A stretch of DNA of 64,000 nucleotides from Sphingorhabdus profundilacus (GTDB lineage: Bacteria; Pseudomonadota; Alphaproteobacteria; Sphingomonadales; Sphingomonadaceae): NCBI RefSeq assembly GCF_009769755.1, contig NZ_SDWJ01000002.1, forward strand, positions 496,001-560,000. Reading direction: 5' to 3'. This document shows positions 40,409 to 49,212 of the stretch, piece by piece (position 1 is the first letter of the stretch; each line of letters starts with the position of its first letter). Position numbers and translations under genes: made by a program. The notes below the pieces were generated by a model. The model saw only the letters and a list, made by a program, of their open reading frames with translations, was not told the origin of the DNA and made no database searches.

Positions 40409-40716
40409 TGTCCCACGTGCAAGGTTACACGCTACCCGTGAATGCCGCATGCTACCGCACGCTTGGCCCATGGAACACTGACGAAATTCCGACAGGGCTA
40501 AAGGGACAGCATCAACTCAAAGCCGGTAGCTGGGCAGTGATCAAAATCCTGAGCGGCAAGATAGACTTTGTGTGGGACGATGAGAGCGCCAAACCTGCCA
40601 TAACGCTAGAGGCCCGTATGGAGCTGACGGTGCCGCCGCTTGTACTGCATCATCTGGTTCCCGACGGTCCGGTTGCAATGACTTTATCGTTTTACCGCGA
40701 AGGCCAGACAGTTTGA
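40408..40716 (+). CDS. DUF1971 (tellurite-resistance-related, TehB-like cupin) protein
   Basis: 102 residues from the ATG of a TGATG overlap with the membrane protein gene. The sequence has YRTLGPWNTDEIPTGLKGQH, AVIKILSGKIDFVWDD and VPPLVLHHLVPDGPVAMTLS, the DUF1971 pattern of a small single-domain cupin. The same domain forms part of some TehB-related proteins and is often found beside NO-responsive globins. Its biochemical role is not established. Confidence 0.85.
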   Translation: MSHVQGYTLPVNAACYRTLGPWNTDEIPTGLKGQHQLKAGSWAVIKILSGKIDFVWDDESAKPAITLEARMELTVPPLVLHHLVPDGPVAMTLSFYREGQTV

Positions 40717-40954
40717 ACCAAGCAACCGTTTATCAAAATGGTGTTTGCAGTAACCGTCCACCCGCAGTTTCAGCGTCGGTTGGCGGGATACCATCCAGAT
40801 TTATCTCATGTTGAACCAGGTTTCTTCGCATTTGGTTTAAAAGCTGACAGTCCTCTTCCCACAACTAATCAGACCTTAGCGAGCGGTCGGATGACGTTTG
40901 TGGGCGGACGGGCGGCTATAGACAACAACAACCAAAAGCAGCCGGACAGTAATC

Positions 40955-40971
40955 GACAACATTGCGGACAT
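40955..40971 (+). repeat. Dispersed intergenic motif, copy
   Basis: gacaacattgcggacat, the same 17 bases found at 42533-42549 and 51201-51217, always outside genes. Confidence 0.8.
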
Positions 40972-41051
40972 AGTGTCCGGGACAGGCTTGACTAACATTC
41001 CAGCCGTTCACGCATGTCTAGCGGCTCATTAAAACCTGCCGTCGGTTAACC

Positions 41052-41140
41052 CCAACATTACAGCCATTGGAACTGCTGATCTTGTCCACAAAAGCGGTCA
41101 TAAGCAGTGGGAAAATGCGAGTTGAACGAATGGCAGGTTT
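41052..41140 (+). repeat. 90-bp intergenic repeat, copy 1
   Basis: It aligns with 50991-51080, with the 3' third almost identical (gaaaatgcgagttgaacgaa then tggcaggttt in both). Confidence 0.85.
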
Positions 41141-41206
41141 CGTGACGCCCGATTGGCTGAGTAGACGACGGCTTTGTTAGCCGAGGTTACCAGAATACGG
41201 CACATT

Positions 41207-41302
41207 TTACCCTGCAATTTTAGTCTTGTGTAAAATGCAGGGTAATGATTGCAATTTCAATGTTTATCCTGCAAAGTGCGAAATATGAATTTCGCAGGGT
41301 AA
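41207..41302. promoter_or_regulatory. Two dyads of a TTAYCCTGCA half-site before the nucleotidyltransferase gene
   Basis: Half-sites are TTACCCTGCA (41207-41216), TGCAGGGTAA (41236-41245), TTATCCTGCA (41264-41273) and CGCAGGGTAA (41293-41302). They form two inverted pairs of the same layout. The last one contains the AGGG that must serve as the ribosome binding site of the ATG at 41306, so a bound regulator could block transcription and the RNA sequence could also fold over the ribosome site. Confidence 0.7.
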
Positions 41303-41305
41303 GAT

Positions 41306-42295
41306 ATGATGTTCCAGCCATTTACCGATGAGCAAGCAAGGGTTGTCGTAAACTTGGAACAAACTTACGACGTTTGGATGAGCGCGCTGCGCACCTTGAA
41401 CGATATGCCCTACAACATGCGTATCAAAGAGGTTTCCGGACGGGAATATCTCTATGAAGTTACCGATCGTCGCGGAGCTATGAAGAGCAAAGGGGCGCTT
41501 GATCCTGCAAAACAAGACGAGTTCGACAATTACAAGGCCGACAAGGCAGAACTAAAAGATCGGCTCACACGAGCCAGGGAGACGCTCAGGGAACAAGCTA
41601 GCCTCTATCGCGCGCTGCGGCTTCCTATGCTTCCGACGGAAGCAGGTAAAATCCTGCGCGAAGCTGATCGCCTAAATTTTCTCGGAGAGCAGGCGATGGT
41701 GGTTGGCACCAATGCCTTGGTTGCTTATGCAATGGAAGCGAATGGGTTCATTCGCGATGCACCCGATGCCACTCTTGACTTCGACATGGCGCTGACCGCG
41801 CTCGACACGAAGGCGGACCGATCGACGCTGTGGAAGGTTCTTAAAGAAGCCGACATGACCTACTCGGTGAACACCGAGCGGCCATTCCAAGCACGCAACG
41901 CCAAAGCCTATGAAGTAGAGATACTCTCGGCTCCAAGTCGAATCGGCGGCCAGATTGCGCAGGACAGGCCCCGACCCATTCCGCTGCCCGAGCAAGAGTG
42001 GCTTTTGAACGGTAGGCGGGTTGATCGCGTGGTCGGCGTGCGCGACGGCGAAGCAGCCCGCATAGTAGTGCCCGATCCTCGATGGTTCGCGTTGCAAAAG
42101 CTTTGGCTCGCTGACAAGCCGCAACGAGACCCGCAAAAAAAGGGTAAGGATCGTAAGCAAGGCAGCGCCTTGCTTGACGCGGTATGGCTGACAATGCGAC
42201 ATTACCCGCTCGACGATGTCTTTTATGACGAACTGCCCGCTGCTTTGAGACCTTATTTTGAACGTTGGGAGGCACAAAAGCCGACACGCGGATGA
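41306..42295 (+). CDS. GSU2403-family nucleotidyltransferase-fold protein
   Basis: 329 residues. A long N-terminal helical part has a predicted coiled coil at about residues 66-100 (KQDEFDNYKADKAELKDRLT). A polymerase-beta-type nucleotidyltransferase fold follows with MVVGTNALVAYA (Gly134-Thr135) and the metal-binding Asp158 and Asp160 in LDFDMAL, then RPIPLPEQEWLL and VPDPRWFALQKLWLADK. I recognise this as the GSU2403 family, related to nucleotidyltransferases that act as antitoxin or toxin-like enzymes (AbiEii, MNT). Substrate unknown. No partner gene is adjacent. The duplicated dyad in front suggests tight control. Confidence 0.82.
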   Translation: MMFQPFTDEQARVVVNLEQTYDVWMSALRTLNDMPYNMRIKEVSGREYLYEVTDRRGAMKSKGALDPAKQDEFDNYKADKAELKDRLTRARETLREQASLYRALRLPMLPTEAGKILREADRLNFLGEQAMVVGTNALVAYAMEANGFIRDAPDATLDFDMALTALDTKADRSTLWKVLKEADMTYSVNTERPFQARNAKAYEVEILSAPSRIGGQIAQDRPRPIPLPEQEWLLNGRRVDRVVGVRDGEAARIVVPDPRWFALQKLWLADKPQRDPQKKGKDRKQGSALLDAVWLTMRHYPLDDVFYDELPAALRPYFERWEAQKPTRG

Positions 42296-42520
42296 CGAGG
42301 ACACAAGCTTCAAGTTTGATGGGCGCCGCAATTTTTCAACTTCGACCTTCCACGTCTCGTCCTCGCATGGCACACAATCTGTCAATAAAGCTTGCTAAAC
42401 GTACGGCAGGTTTTGGCTATCAATTAAGTGCGTTCGAAAGACAATAAAGTTAGCGACCTCTGCGATCAAGCTTTGCCTCGTCTTGAATGTCGGCTTTCTA
42501 GGCTTTTGCCCTGAAACCTG

Positions 42521-42549
42521 CCTGTCCGGACAGACAACATTGCGGACAT
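42521..42549 (+). repeat. Dispersed intergenic motif, extended copy
   Basis: cctgtccggacagacaacat followed by tgcggacat. The extended form, including the gtccggac palindrome, recurs at 51188-51217. Confidence 0.82.
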
Positions 42550-42555
42550 AGAAGA

Positions 42556-43191
42556 GTGGCGTCAACCTTTCATGGGGGCCTTACTCAAACATCTCGGCAA
42601 TATTTCGGTCACCGCTCCCACGATGAAAGTAGGCTTGCTTGGCTTATTCCATCCAGTATACCTCGCGCAGTGTTTGCAGCAGAGGTCATCCGCACTGGAG
42701 TGCTAATCGCCCTCATCGTGATCTGTGCGTTATGCTTCAAACTCGATCTTGGTCTTAGGGCACCGAAATGGAGGGGTGCTTGGCCATGGATTGCGGCGCT
42801 TCTAACTTGGGACGGCCTGGTCTTTACGGTGGACACGTTACACCCGACCGAGATAGACGAAGACATGCTTCAGTGGATGAAGCAGTACACGACTCTTCAA
42901 CTCGTGATACTCGCCGTGCTGTTGGGACCTTTGCTAGAGGAATTATTCTGTCGGAGTGTTTTATTCTCCAGCTTGTTGCATACTTGGGGGATCAAAGTAG
43001 CAGTGATTGGGCCCAGCGTTTTTTGGGCCGTCCTACACACAACCTACGATGCTTGGGCCATGTTCTCCATTGCGGTGGCGGGTGTGCTGCTGGGTTTAAT
43101 TAGATGGAAGAGCGGCTCGGTGTATCTGCCTTGGGCTTTGCATGCCGCATGGAATCTCGTCGTCCTGCTTTCTGGAAGTTCCGAACCCTAA
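42556..43191 (+). CDS. CPBP (Abi) family intramembrane protease
   Basis: 211 residues if read from the GTG at 42556. About four to six hydrophobic helices. The conserved metalloprotease motifs are present in order: LLEELFCR with Glu128-Glu129 and Arg133, FWAVLH with Phe156 and His161, and LHAAWN with His196 and Asn200. Relatives process prenylated proteins or serve in bacteriocin immunity. The start is uncertain. An ATG at 42572 opens another frame (MGALLKHLGNISVTAPTMKV) that looks like a natural N-terminus but ends after some 40 codons, so a 5' frameshift is possible. The dispersed repeat lies directly in front. Confidence 0.8.
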   Translation: MASTFHGGLTQTSRQYFGHRSHDESRLAWLIPSSIPRAVFAAEVIRTGVLIALIVICALCFKLDLGLRAPKWRGAWPWIAALLTWDGLVFTVDTLHPTEIDEDMLQWMKQYTTLQLVILAVLLGPLLEELFCRSVLFSSLLHTWGIKVAVIGPSVFWAVLHTTYDAWAMFSIAVAGVLLGLIRWKSGSVYLPWALHAAWNLVVLLSGSSEP

Positions 43192-43321
43192 AAAGTAAGC
43201 CGATCGACACAAGCAAATCAGCTTTACGTCATCGGTGGCAAGGTAATTCGGTTCGGCACGGGCAGCGTGCCTTAGCGTCCGTTTTCCACAACAAATGTGC
43301 TATAGCCGCCAAGCGGCACAC

Positions 43322-43338
43322 GACAACATTGTGGACAT
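43322..43338 (+). repeat. Dispersed intergenic motif, variant copy
   Basis: gacaacattgtggacat, differing by one base from the copies at 40955 and 51201. Confidence 0.75.
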
Positions 43339-43430
43339 TCGAATTGGAATGGTTGCTTCCTAGACGCGGACATTGGCGTGTCGTCACTAATCTTGAAATA
43401 GAAACGCTCGTCTGACACTCTGCCACAGTT

Positions 43431-44312
43431 ATGGTTTCGACGCAGACTTCATTGGTTCGAGAGTTATTGAAAGAGCAGCTGCCAACTTGGGCAAATCTGC
43501 CCGTCTCGCTCGTCACTTCTACCGGAACGGATAATGCGATTTTCCGGCTCGGCGAATCCCTCGTGGCTCGACTGCCCAAAGTTGAATGGGCATCGGGACA
43601 GCCAGCACGTGAACATCACTGGCTCCCGCACCTCGCGGCGAAGCTTCCTCTCGAAATTCCGGAGTCGCGTGCATTAGGGTCGCCGGGTTCAGGCTATCCT
43701 TGGCAATGGTCCGTGCACAACTGGATAACGGGTTCCAGCGCAGCACGTTGTGATCTCGACAACGCAGACGCGGCCGAACTTCTTGCGGGCTTTGTCGCTG
43801 CGATGAGGGTCATAAATACTTCAGGCGGTCCGGCAAGCGGGCAGGAAAACGGGTATCGTGGTGTCCCGCTTATCGAGAGAGACACGAGCGTTCGCAGTGC
43901 GCTGGCGCAACTTCACGATGAACCGGGAATAGAAGCGGTGCGGACGGCATGGGATGATGCTCTGAATGCCCCAATCTGGTCGGGCGAACCTGCGTGGCTT
44001 CACGGCGATCTGCAGGCCTCAAATTTGATTGTGCGTGATGGGCTTTTGGTTGCCGTGATCGACTTTGGCCTTATGGCAGCGGGCGATCCGGCTTGTGACC
44101 TCATGGCCGCATGGACCTGCTTCACAGCAGCATCGCGCCGCATTTTCCTGTCTGCAACAGGTGCCAATGAAGCCGACTTCCGCAGGGGGCGAGGTTGGGC
44201 TGTGTCAACCGCGCTCATCGCCTTGGCGTACTATCGTGAGAGAAATTCGTTGATGACCGAAATGGCGCGATCGACATTGGCAGAGGTTTGTAGCGACTTC
44301 GATCTTGGCTGA
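43431..44312 (+). CDS. Aminoglycoside phosphotransferase (APH) family kinase
   Basis: 293 residues with an ATG start. Kinase-like features: FRLGESLVARLPK with the ATP-binding Lys/Arg region, the catalytic loop WLHGDLQASN (His191, Asp193, Asn198) and the metal-binding DFG at Asp211, followed by GDPACDLMAAW. The family phosphorylates aminoglycosides or other small molecules. Its membership does not prove resistance, and nothing nearby indicates a resistance island. Hypothetical substrate. A hairpin follows seven bases after its stop. Confidence 0.88.
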   Translation: MVSTQTSLVRELLKEQLPTWANLPVSLVTSTGTDNAIFRLGESLVARLPKVEWASGQPAREHHWLPHLAAKLPLEIPESRALGSPGSGYPWQWSVHNWITGSSAARCDLDNADAAELLAGFVAAMRVINTSGGPASGQENGYRGVPLIERDTSVRSALAQLHDEPGIEAVRTAWDDALNAPIWSGEPAWLHGDLQASNLIVRDGLLVAVIDFGLMAAGDPACDLMAAWTCFTAASRRIFLSATGANEADFRRGRGWAVSTALIALAYYRERNSLMTEMARSTLAEVCSDFDLG

Positions 44313-44318
44313 ATTGTC

Positions 44319-44357
44319 GTCCGCTTTTGATCATATCAGACCCAAAAGCGGACTTTC
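44319..44357 (+). terminator. Probable terminator after the APH gene
   Basis: An 11-bp perfect inverted repeat (GTCCGCTTTTG at 44319-44329, CAAAAGCGGAC at 44343-44353) followed by TTTCT. The T-run is short. The arms also resemble the dispersed repeat family of this region. Confidence 0.55.
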
Positions 44358-44496
44358 TGGACACGACGAATTACAGCCATGCAGGCAGCAGGCTGACTTC
44401 ACCGACACCAGACTGGTGCGACATGACAATCTTGCTTACATTTGCTTTCTGTGTAATTCGGTTTATCATTGATGTGGCACGTGGAGATTTTGGCCG

Positions 44497-44670
44497 ATGA
44501 ATAGCAATCCAAAGTTCATTTTGTTTTTCACGATGGCGCTTGCAATCGCTGGGGTCGGTTTTGTGGTTGGTCAAGGCAAAGACGGCGCGGGTGTTCCTGT
44601 TGTTATTTTACTTTCAACCGTCTGGACTATTTACAGTGTCAGTCGGTGGGGAAAAATCTCCACCGACTGA
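44497..44670 (+). CDS. 57-residue membrane protein
   Basis: A short frame with GGAGA upstream of its ATG. It encodes MNSNPKFILFFTMALAIAGV and VPVVILLSTVWTIYSVSRWG, that is two hydrophobic helices split by a polar loop (GQGKDGAG). The last codons and the TGA stop lie inside a 14-bp perfect hairpin. No family recognised. Confidence 0.6.
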   Translation: MNSNPKFILFFTMALAIAGVGFVVGQGKDGAGVPVVILLSTVWTIYSVSRWGKISTD

Positions 44671-44673
44671 CAC
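44636..44673 (+). terminator. Perfect 14-bp hairpin over the end of the 57-residue gene
   Basis: GTGTCAGTCGGTGG (44636-44649) pairs with 44660-44673 across a 10-base loop. It contains the stop codon. Only ATTTCT follows, so termination is plausible but not textbook. Confidence 0.6.
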
Positions 44674-45034
44674 ATTTCTGCACTCGCTGCGATAGCATTG
44701 TACCAGTATAGAATATCAGCATTCCACCCATCATCAGCCATTCCTGGTGATGCGGCAGGCACCTGGTACCGGACCGGCAGCTTTGGTTAGTTTTTGCCAA
44801 AAGCTGCCTTTCAGCAACCGACAACATTTCAGCCGTTTAGAAGCGAGATTCGCGTTCCTGAAACCGGACGTTCATTTGAACAAGCTGCGGGCAGCGGCGT
44901 CGCACTGCCGAGACATAGTTAAGGCAATCAACTGATCTTGATAACATCAAGCGCCCTACAACGATTGCTTTGCGCTTGGCCAAACATACCGATAGGAATT
45001 GTGTTTCGATGGGCTGTTGATGTGAGGGGGTATC
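44671..45034. other. Intergenic region with a repeat-family copy
   Basis: 364 bp without a gene. A variant of the dispersed motif (gacaacatttcagccgtt) is at 44820-44837. Confidence 0.45.
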
Positions 45035-46471
45035 GTGGGCAAAACTCTAACATGTGGCGCCTTGCCGCTATTCAGAACGTTTATCCTCGGCATCGCAATT
45101 CTCACAACCACTCCCTGTGGCGCACAAACGGCTTCAAGCTCGCACGTCAAGACCGAAAAAATGGATTTGCCAGCCCGCTTCAATGCTTCACTCCCAATGA
45201 CAATCGCTGAGATGGATAGTTGGGCGGAAGGCAGCGTAAAGTTTCCTCCGCAATCGCATGTCGTGGACATTTTGTCATTTGGCCAACCAGCGATGTTCCG
45301 CCGCTTAGAGATCGCTAGCCTGTCCGTGCCGAACGGACAACGATCAGCGTGGTCTGACCGCTGGTATGACCTACTGGAATTTCAAACCTCAGCTCAAGAA
45401 TTCTGTTCTTTGGCACGACCTGTAATTCAGGGGCCGGAATCCGCGATGAGAATGGCGGTTGCTGGATCATTCGTCAGAGACTGTTTCAAGCCAGAAGATC
45501 GCGCTCTTGTTTTGCGCAAAGACACACCCAATCGCGCCGTTCTGGATTATTTCGATTCCTACCAGGGGCCTGCAAGCAAAGGCATAGCTGTTCCATATGA
45601 TGATCGATTGGCATCTGCGGCGGCTGACATAATTCTCAATGGTAAGGACCATGAATCGCGCAGTGCGGCGTTCACGATAATCGAACAAAAGAGCGCAAGA
45701 GCCGAAGCCGCTCTCTTGTCAATCTACAAGGGCCTCCAAGATACGAAACGGAAGGACGACGTGGCGCTTGCATTCCTGAGGAGCAATAATCCTGAAGGCA
45801 AGCGCATCGCACAGGAAGTGTGTCTGCGTAAGTCGACAGATCCAATGTGCTCAAATTCTGACCCTTTGGCTGGAATGGAGCCAGGAAAAGATCCGCCGAA
45901 ACCATCAATCGCAGCTATTCAGACGAGCAAGGATCGACTTGCGGGAATGGGGTTCTCAAGAGTCGCAAGCCTTGATGTCGAGGCTATTGAGACTGATTCT
46001 GTGGAAATTATGTTACTCGAAGCCGGTTATGGATACGGATTCGATGTCGAGACGGGCATGTTTCCCAACGGTCATGACTCACTTCTGAGGAATTTGGCAA
46101 GACTTACCAGCCCCGCACTCGATGCCGCCGTCTTCGAAGAGATTGCTCCATCTGATGATGTAGGCCCATACGAGTTGCGCGCCTATCTCAATGGAAAGAG
46201 ATACAGCATTAAAGCCAACAATTTGGGCGACTGGTACGACGTGGATGCCGCTCTGAAATTACTGGATTCCGTTCTTGCAGACCAAAAGCCAGAATTCGGC
46301 TTGCTACCTCTTCCGACCGAAGATCAAACCCTTATCGTAATTGGCGGACCCAAAGCCGCAATCGATCTGGCCGTGAAGGCTAAGCTTATTCGTCGAGGAG
46401 ACGTTGGGCGGGCCGAACAGCTCGGCAAGGATTTTGAAAATGAGGTATTGGAGATTTTGCGCACGAAATAG
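45035..46471 (+). CDS. Exported protein of unknown function (478 residues)
   Basis: GTG start five to six bases after GAGGGGG. The N-terminus is a signal peptide (LPLFRTFILGIAILTTTPCG, AQT). The mature protein is mostly helical in the first two thirds (repeated SAAFTIIEQKSARAEAALLS-type helices, reminiscent of HEAT-like packing). Residues 350-470 form an alpha/beta part (AYLNGKRYSIKANNLGDWYD, QTLIVIGGPKAAIDLAVKAK). I do not recognise a family or catalytic motif. It stands alone between repeat-bearing spacers. Confidence 0.7.
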   Translation: MGKTLTCGALPLFRTFILGIAILTTTPCGAQTASSSHVKTEKMDLPARFNASLPMTIAEMDSWAEGSVKFPPQSHVVDILSFGQPAMFRRLEIASLSVPNGQRSAWSDRWYDLLEFQTSAQEFCSLARPVIQGPESAMRMAVAGSFVRDCFKPEDRALVLRKDTPNRAVLDYFDSYQGPASKGIAVPYDDRLASAAADIILNGKDHESRSAAFTIIEQKSARAEAALLSIYKGLQDTKRKDDVALAFLRSNNPEGKRIAQEVCLRKSTDPMCSNSDPLAGMEPGKDPPKPSIAAIQTSKDRLAGMGFSRVASLDVEAIETDSVEIMLLEAGYGYGFDVETGMFPNGHDSLLRNLARLTSPALDAAVFEEIAPSDDVGPYELRAYLNGKRYSIKANNLGDWYDVDAALKLLDSVLADQKPEFGLLPLPTEDQTLIVIGGPKAAIDLAVKAKLIRRGDVGRAEQLGKDFENEVLEILRTK

Positions 46472-46872
46472 CCTGATATTATTGACCGAAAATCGTGACC
46501 AAGAGCAACGGCAGCTTCCTCCGATCTAAATCTAAAACCGGACGTTCCGGACCCCACCCTAAATAGGCCATTCCCGGTCACGATTATGTTTCCCAAAACT
46601 TGCCATGCAAACGGATGTTACCCCGGGGGCAGCTTCTGGGCCGTTAACGGACTGTCCGCTTATGGGTTGAAATACCGAAAAGCTGCCGTTCCGTTTGCGA
46701 CAACATAGCGGAAGTAAATTCATACGCGGAGTTAGTTCAATTGCGGCATTTGGATCCGCATGCAGATTATTATCGCCTTTGACACCAATTTACGCTTTAT
46801 TCCGCGCATTGAGTATCTTGCAGTTAGCTGCGCTTGGCGGCACTTCACGCTGCGCAGGCATGGGGGGTGATG
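46472..46872. other. Intergenic region with a repeat-family copy
   Basis: 401 bp without a gene. It includes gacaacatagcgga at 46699-46712 and short dyads such as ccggacgttccgg near 46535. Confidence 0.45.
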
Positions 46873-48594
46873 ATGCATAGACGCGATTTCTTGAAGTCAA
46901 CGTGCGCAACAGGAGCGTTGGCGTCGATTGTCCCATCTCAATCTTTTGCTGCTCCGGCAGTACCTGACTGGAACCAACTCCGGCAGAAAGTCGGCTCGCG
47001 ATTGATTCCCATAGAGTCACCATTGGTTTTGGCACAACAGGGTCGAACCAAAGTGGAAGAGGTCTTTCGGCGCTTAAAGAATCCTTACTGGATCGGTGAC
47101 GAACCCGGACTCACCCAAACGCTAGGCTGGATCGACGCCTGGACGAGCAGACCGAGCCTGATGGCGGTTGCTGCTGAATGTGCGGAAGATATCTCCGCCG
47201 CGATCGGTTTTTCTACTGCCAACAAAATTCCTCTCGTCGTGAAAGGCGGCGGGCATAGCTATTTTGGCAATTCGAACCGAGCAGATTCTCTGCTTATCTG
47301 GACTAAGCGTCTTCGGAGCATTGAGCTTCACGATAGTTTTCGCCCGCAAGGTTCGCCAGCCGAAACGGCTATCCCCGCTGTGTCAGTCGGCGCAGGCACG
47401 CTATGGGGAGAACTGTACCGCAAAGTTGCTCGCGATCATGGCCGCTATGTTCAAGGCGGAGGTTGCATGACGGTCGGTACCGCAGGCTTTATCCAAGGTG
47501 GAGGCTTCGGTAGCTTCTCTAAGCAGTTTGGTACGGGTGCTGCCAACTTGGTCGAGGCAGAGGTTGTTACGGCCGATGGCGTCGTGCGCATCGTCAATGC
47601 GTGGCAGGAACCCGATCTCTATTTTGCCCTTCGCGGGGGCGGAGGCGGCACTTTCGCGGTTGTAACCCGGATGACGCTCCGCACGCATCCGCTGCCTGAT
47701 ACCTTTGGCGCGATTATGTTCGAAGCCAGTGCTACAGACGATGCTGCTTGGAAGGCACTGGTGGAGCAGATGCTTCTTTTCTACCGCGAGAAGCTTCACA
47801 ATCCTAACTGGGGCGAACAAATCCGCTTTATGCCAAAACGCCGCCTATCGGTTTCAATGCTGTGCCATTCTCGCAGCGAAAGCGAAATGCGATCCACTTG
47901 GGCTCCGTTTTTCGATTGGATCGCGGCGCAAGCTGGCCGTGTAAAACTGGGTGCCGAGCCGCTCATTCTTGCTCTGCCCGGCCGCAGTTTTTGGGATCCG
48001 GACTTTTTGCGTAAATTGCCGGGGATCACGTTGGCCGATGACCGGCCAGCAGCCAATCCCGACAATCTGTTCTGGGCCACGAACCTTGGCGAAGTCGGGC
48101 AGGTTCTTAACGCTTATCAATCACGCTGGCTCGCTGCCTCCTGGTTGCAACCTGCGCGGTTCGATACACTGGTCAACGCGTTGATTGACGCGAGCCGTGA
48201 GTGGAGTGTGGGGCTTCACACTAACAAGGGATTGGCAGGTGGTTCGGCAGAGGCGCTATCGGCCACGCGTGAGACTGCGACCAACCCAGAGGTTCTTGAC
48301 GCCTTCGCGCTGTTGATCTGTGCCGCGGATGCCCCGCCTGCCTATCCGGGCATCGCCGGGTATGAGCCTGACGTTGCTGAAGGTCGCCGGGAAGCAGCCT
48401 TCGTCCGTCGGGCAATGGCACCCATTGTCGCACTTGATCCTGCTGCTGGCTGCTACATCTCGGAAGCGGACTATTTCGAAACGAATTGGCAACGCGCGTA
48501 TTGGGGCGCTAATTACCCGCGTCTGGCCGCTGTCAAACGACGCTACGATCCGCGTTCGTTCTTTGCCGGACATCATACGGTGCGGGCGCGCTAG
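46873..48594 (+). CDS. FAD-linked (berberine-bridge-type) oxidase with Tat signal
   Basis: 573 residues. Of two adjacent ATGs I prefer the second, which gives better spacing from GGGGGG. The N-terminus MHRRDFLKSTCATGALASIV is a twin-arginine signal, so the enzyme is exported folded with its flavin. The PCMH FAD domain has VVKGGGHSYFGNSNR with His128 and GGGCMTVGTAGFIQGGGFG with Cys198, the two positions for bicovalent FAD attachment. The C-terminal BBE motif is NYPRLAAVKRRYDPRSFF. Such enzymes oxidise sugars, alkaloid-like or phenolic substrates. The substrate here is unknown. Confidence 0.9.
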   Translation: MHRRDFLKSTCATGALASIVPSQSFAAPAVPDWNQLRQKVGSRLIPIESPLVLAQQGRTKVEEVFRRLKNPYWIGDEPGLTQTLGWIDAWTSRPSLMAVAAECAEDISAAIGFSTANKIPLVVKGGGHSYFGNSNRADSLLIWTKRLRSIELHDSFRPQGSPAETAIPAVSVGAGTLWGELYRKVARDHGRYVQGGGCMTVGTAGFIQGGGFGSFSKQFGTGAANLVEAEVVTADGVVRIVNAWQEPDLYFALRGGGGGTFAVVTRMTLRTHPLPDTFGAIMFEASATDDAAWKALVEQMLLFYREKLHNPNWGEQIRFMPKRRLSVSMLCHSRSESEMRSTWAPFFDWIAAQAGRVKLGAEPLILALPGRSFWDPDFLRKLPGITLADDRPAANPDNLFWATNLGEVGQVLNAYQSRWLAASWLQPARFDTLVNALIDASREWSVGLHTNKGLAGGSAEALSATRETATNPEVLDAFALLICAADAPPAYPGIAGYEPDVAEGRREAAFVRRAMAPIVALDPAAGCYISEADYFETNWQRAYWGANYPRLAAVKRRYDPRSFFAGHHTVRAR

Positions 48595-48842
48595 CTCTAT
48601 TTGATGGTTCTGACTACCATCGCCTCCAAACATGTCCCGTGGGTTTTCGATTTGGAGAAACGGCAGTTTTCCCAATTAGTGCCCTGAAAGCTGCCAGTCC
48701 GCTTTCCACATCATTCCAGCAATACCGGCGGCAAGTTGACGTTGCCAAAAGCAGATAGACCCGACACAATAGCATTGCTGACGTTCGATCTAGGGATTAG
48801 AAGTGTTGGATCGCTCAAATCGACACTGAATTACTTTCACGT

Positions 48843-49079
48843 TTGGTGCTGACCGATATTGATAAAGTCACTTTCTACAAGCGTGACGAGATTACCACTG
48901 ACCTGATTTGCTGCGACGTGGTCGTGCGCGATGCAGTGTGGACGTCCCAAGAGGAAATAGTCGGCTGGGATATGCTTGTCAGCCACATTGAAGGGCTTCC
49001 CGGCTTTCGACACGAATGGTATGAATTGGTCGCGCAACCGGCACTTGAGGCCAGCGAAATAGAGGCCTTCAGTCGTTAG
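48843..49079 (+). CDS. Small conserved-looking hypothetical protein
   Basis: 78 residues when read from a TTG. The frame is open for some 14 codons further upstream, and GTG at 48846 is another option. The sequence LTDIDKVTFYKRDEITTDLI, CCDVVVRDAVWTSQEEIVGW and LPGFRHEWYELV looks like a real folded protein (even hydrophobic spacing, Trp-rich end). I know similar short sphingomonad proteins but no function. Confidence 0.55.
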   Translation: MVLTDIDKVTFYKRDEITTDLICCDVVVRDAVWTSQEEIVGWDMLVSHIEGLPGFRHEWYELVAQPALEASEIEAFSR

Positions 49080-49212
49080 GCTTCATCTGCATCGCAGTAC
49101 CGGAAATCTCCCCCGAAAGCGGCGTGTCCGGACACGACAACAATGTCGCCACAGCAGACAGTCCGGATGGGACAACGTTACGGACAGTAGCAAAATTGGG
49201 TAAGTTTTCGCG

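Larger units (their letters stand above)
40717..41206. other. Repeat-bearing intergenic region
   Basis: No supported gene. It contains gacaacattgcggacat at 40955-40971 and one member of the 90-bp repeat pair at 41052-41140. Confidence 0.5.

Noticed and set aside
40738-40995. 85-codon frame after the DUF1971 gene
   Set aside because: It runs through the dispersed repeat and has no ribosome binding site.
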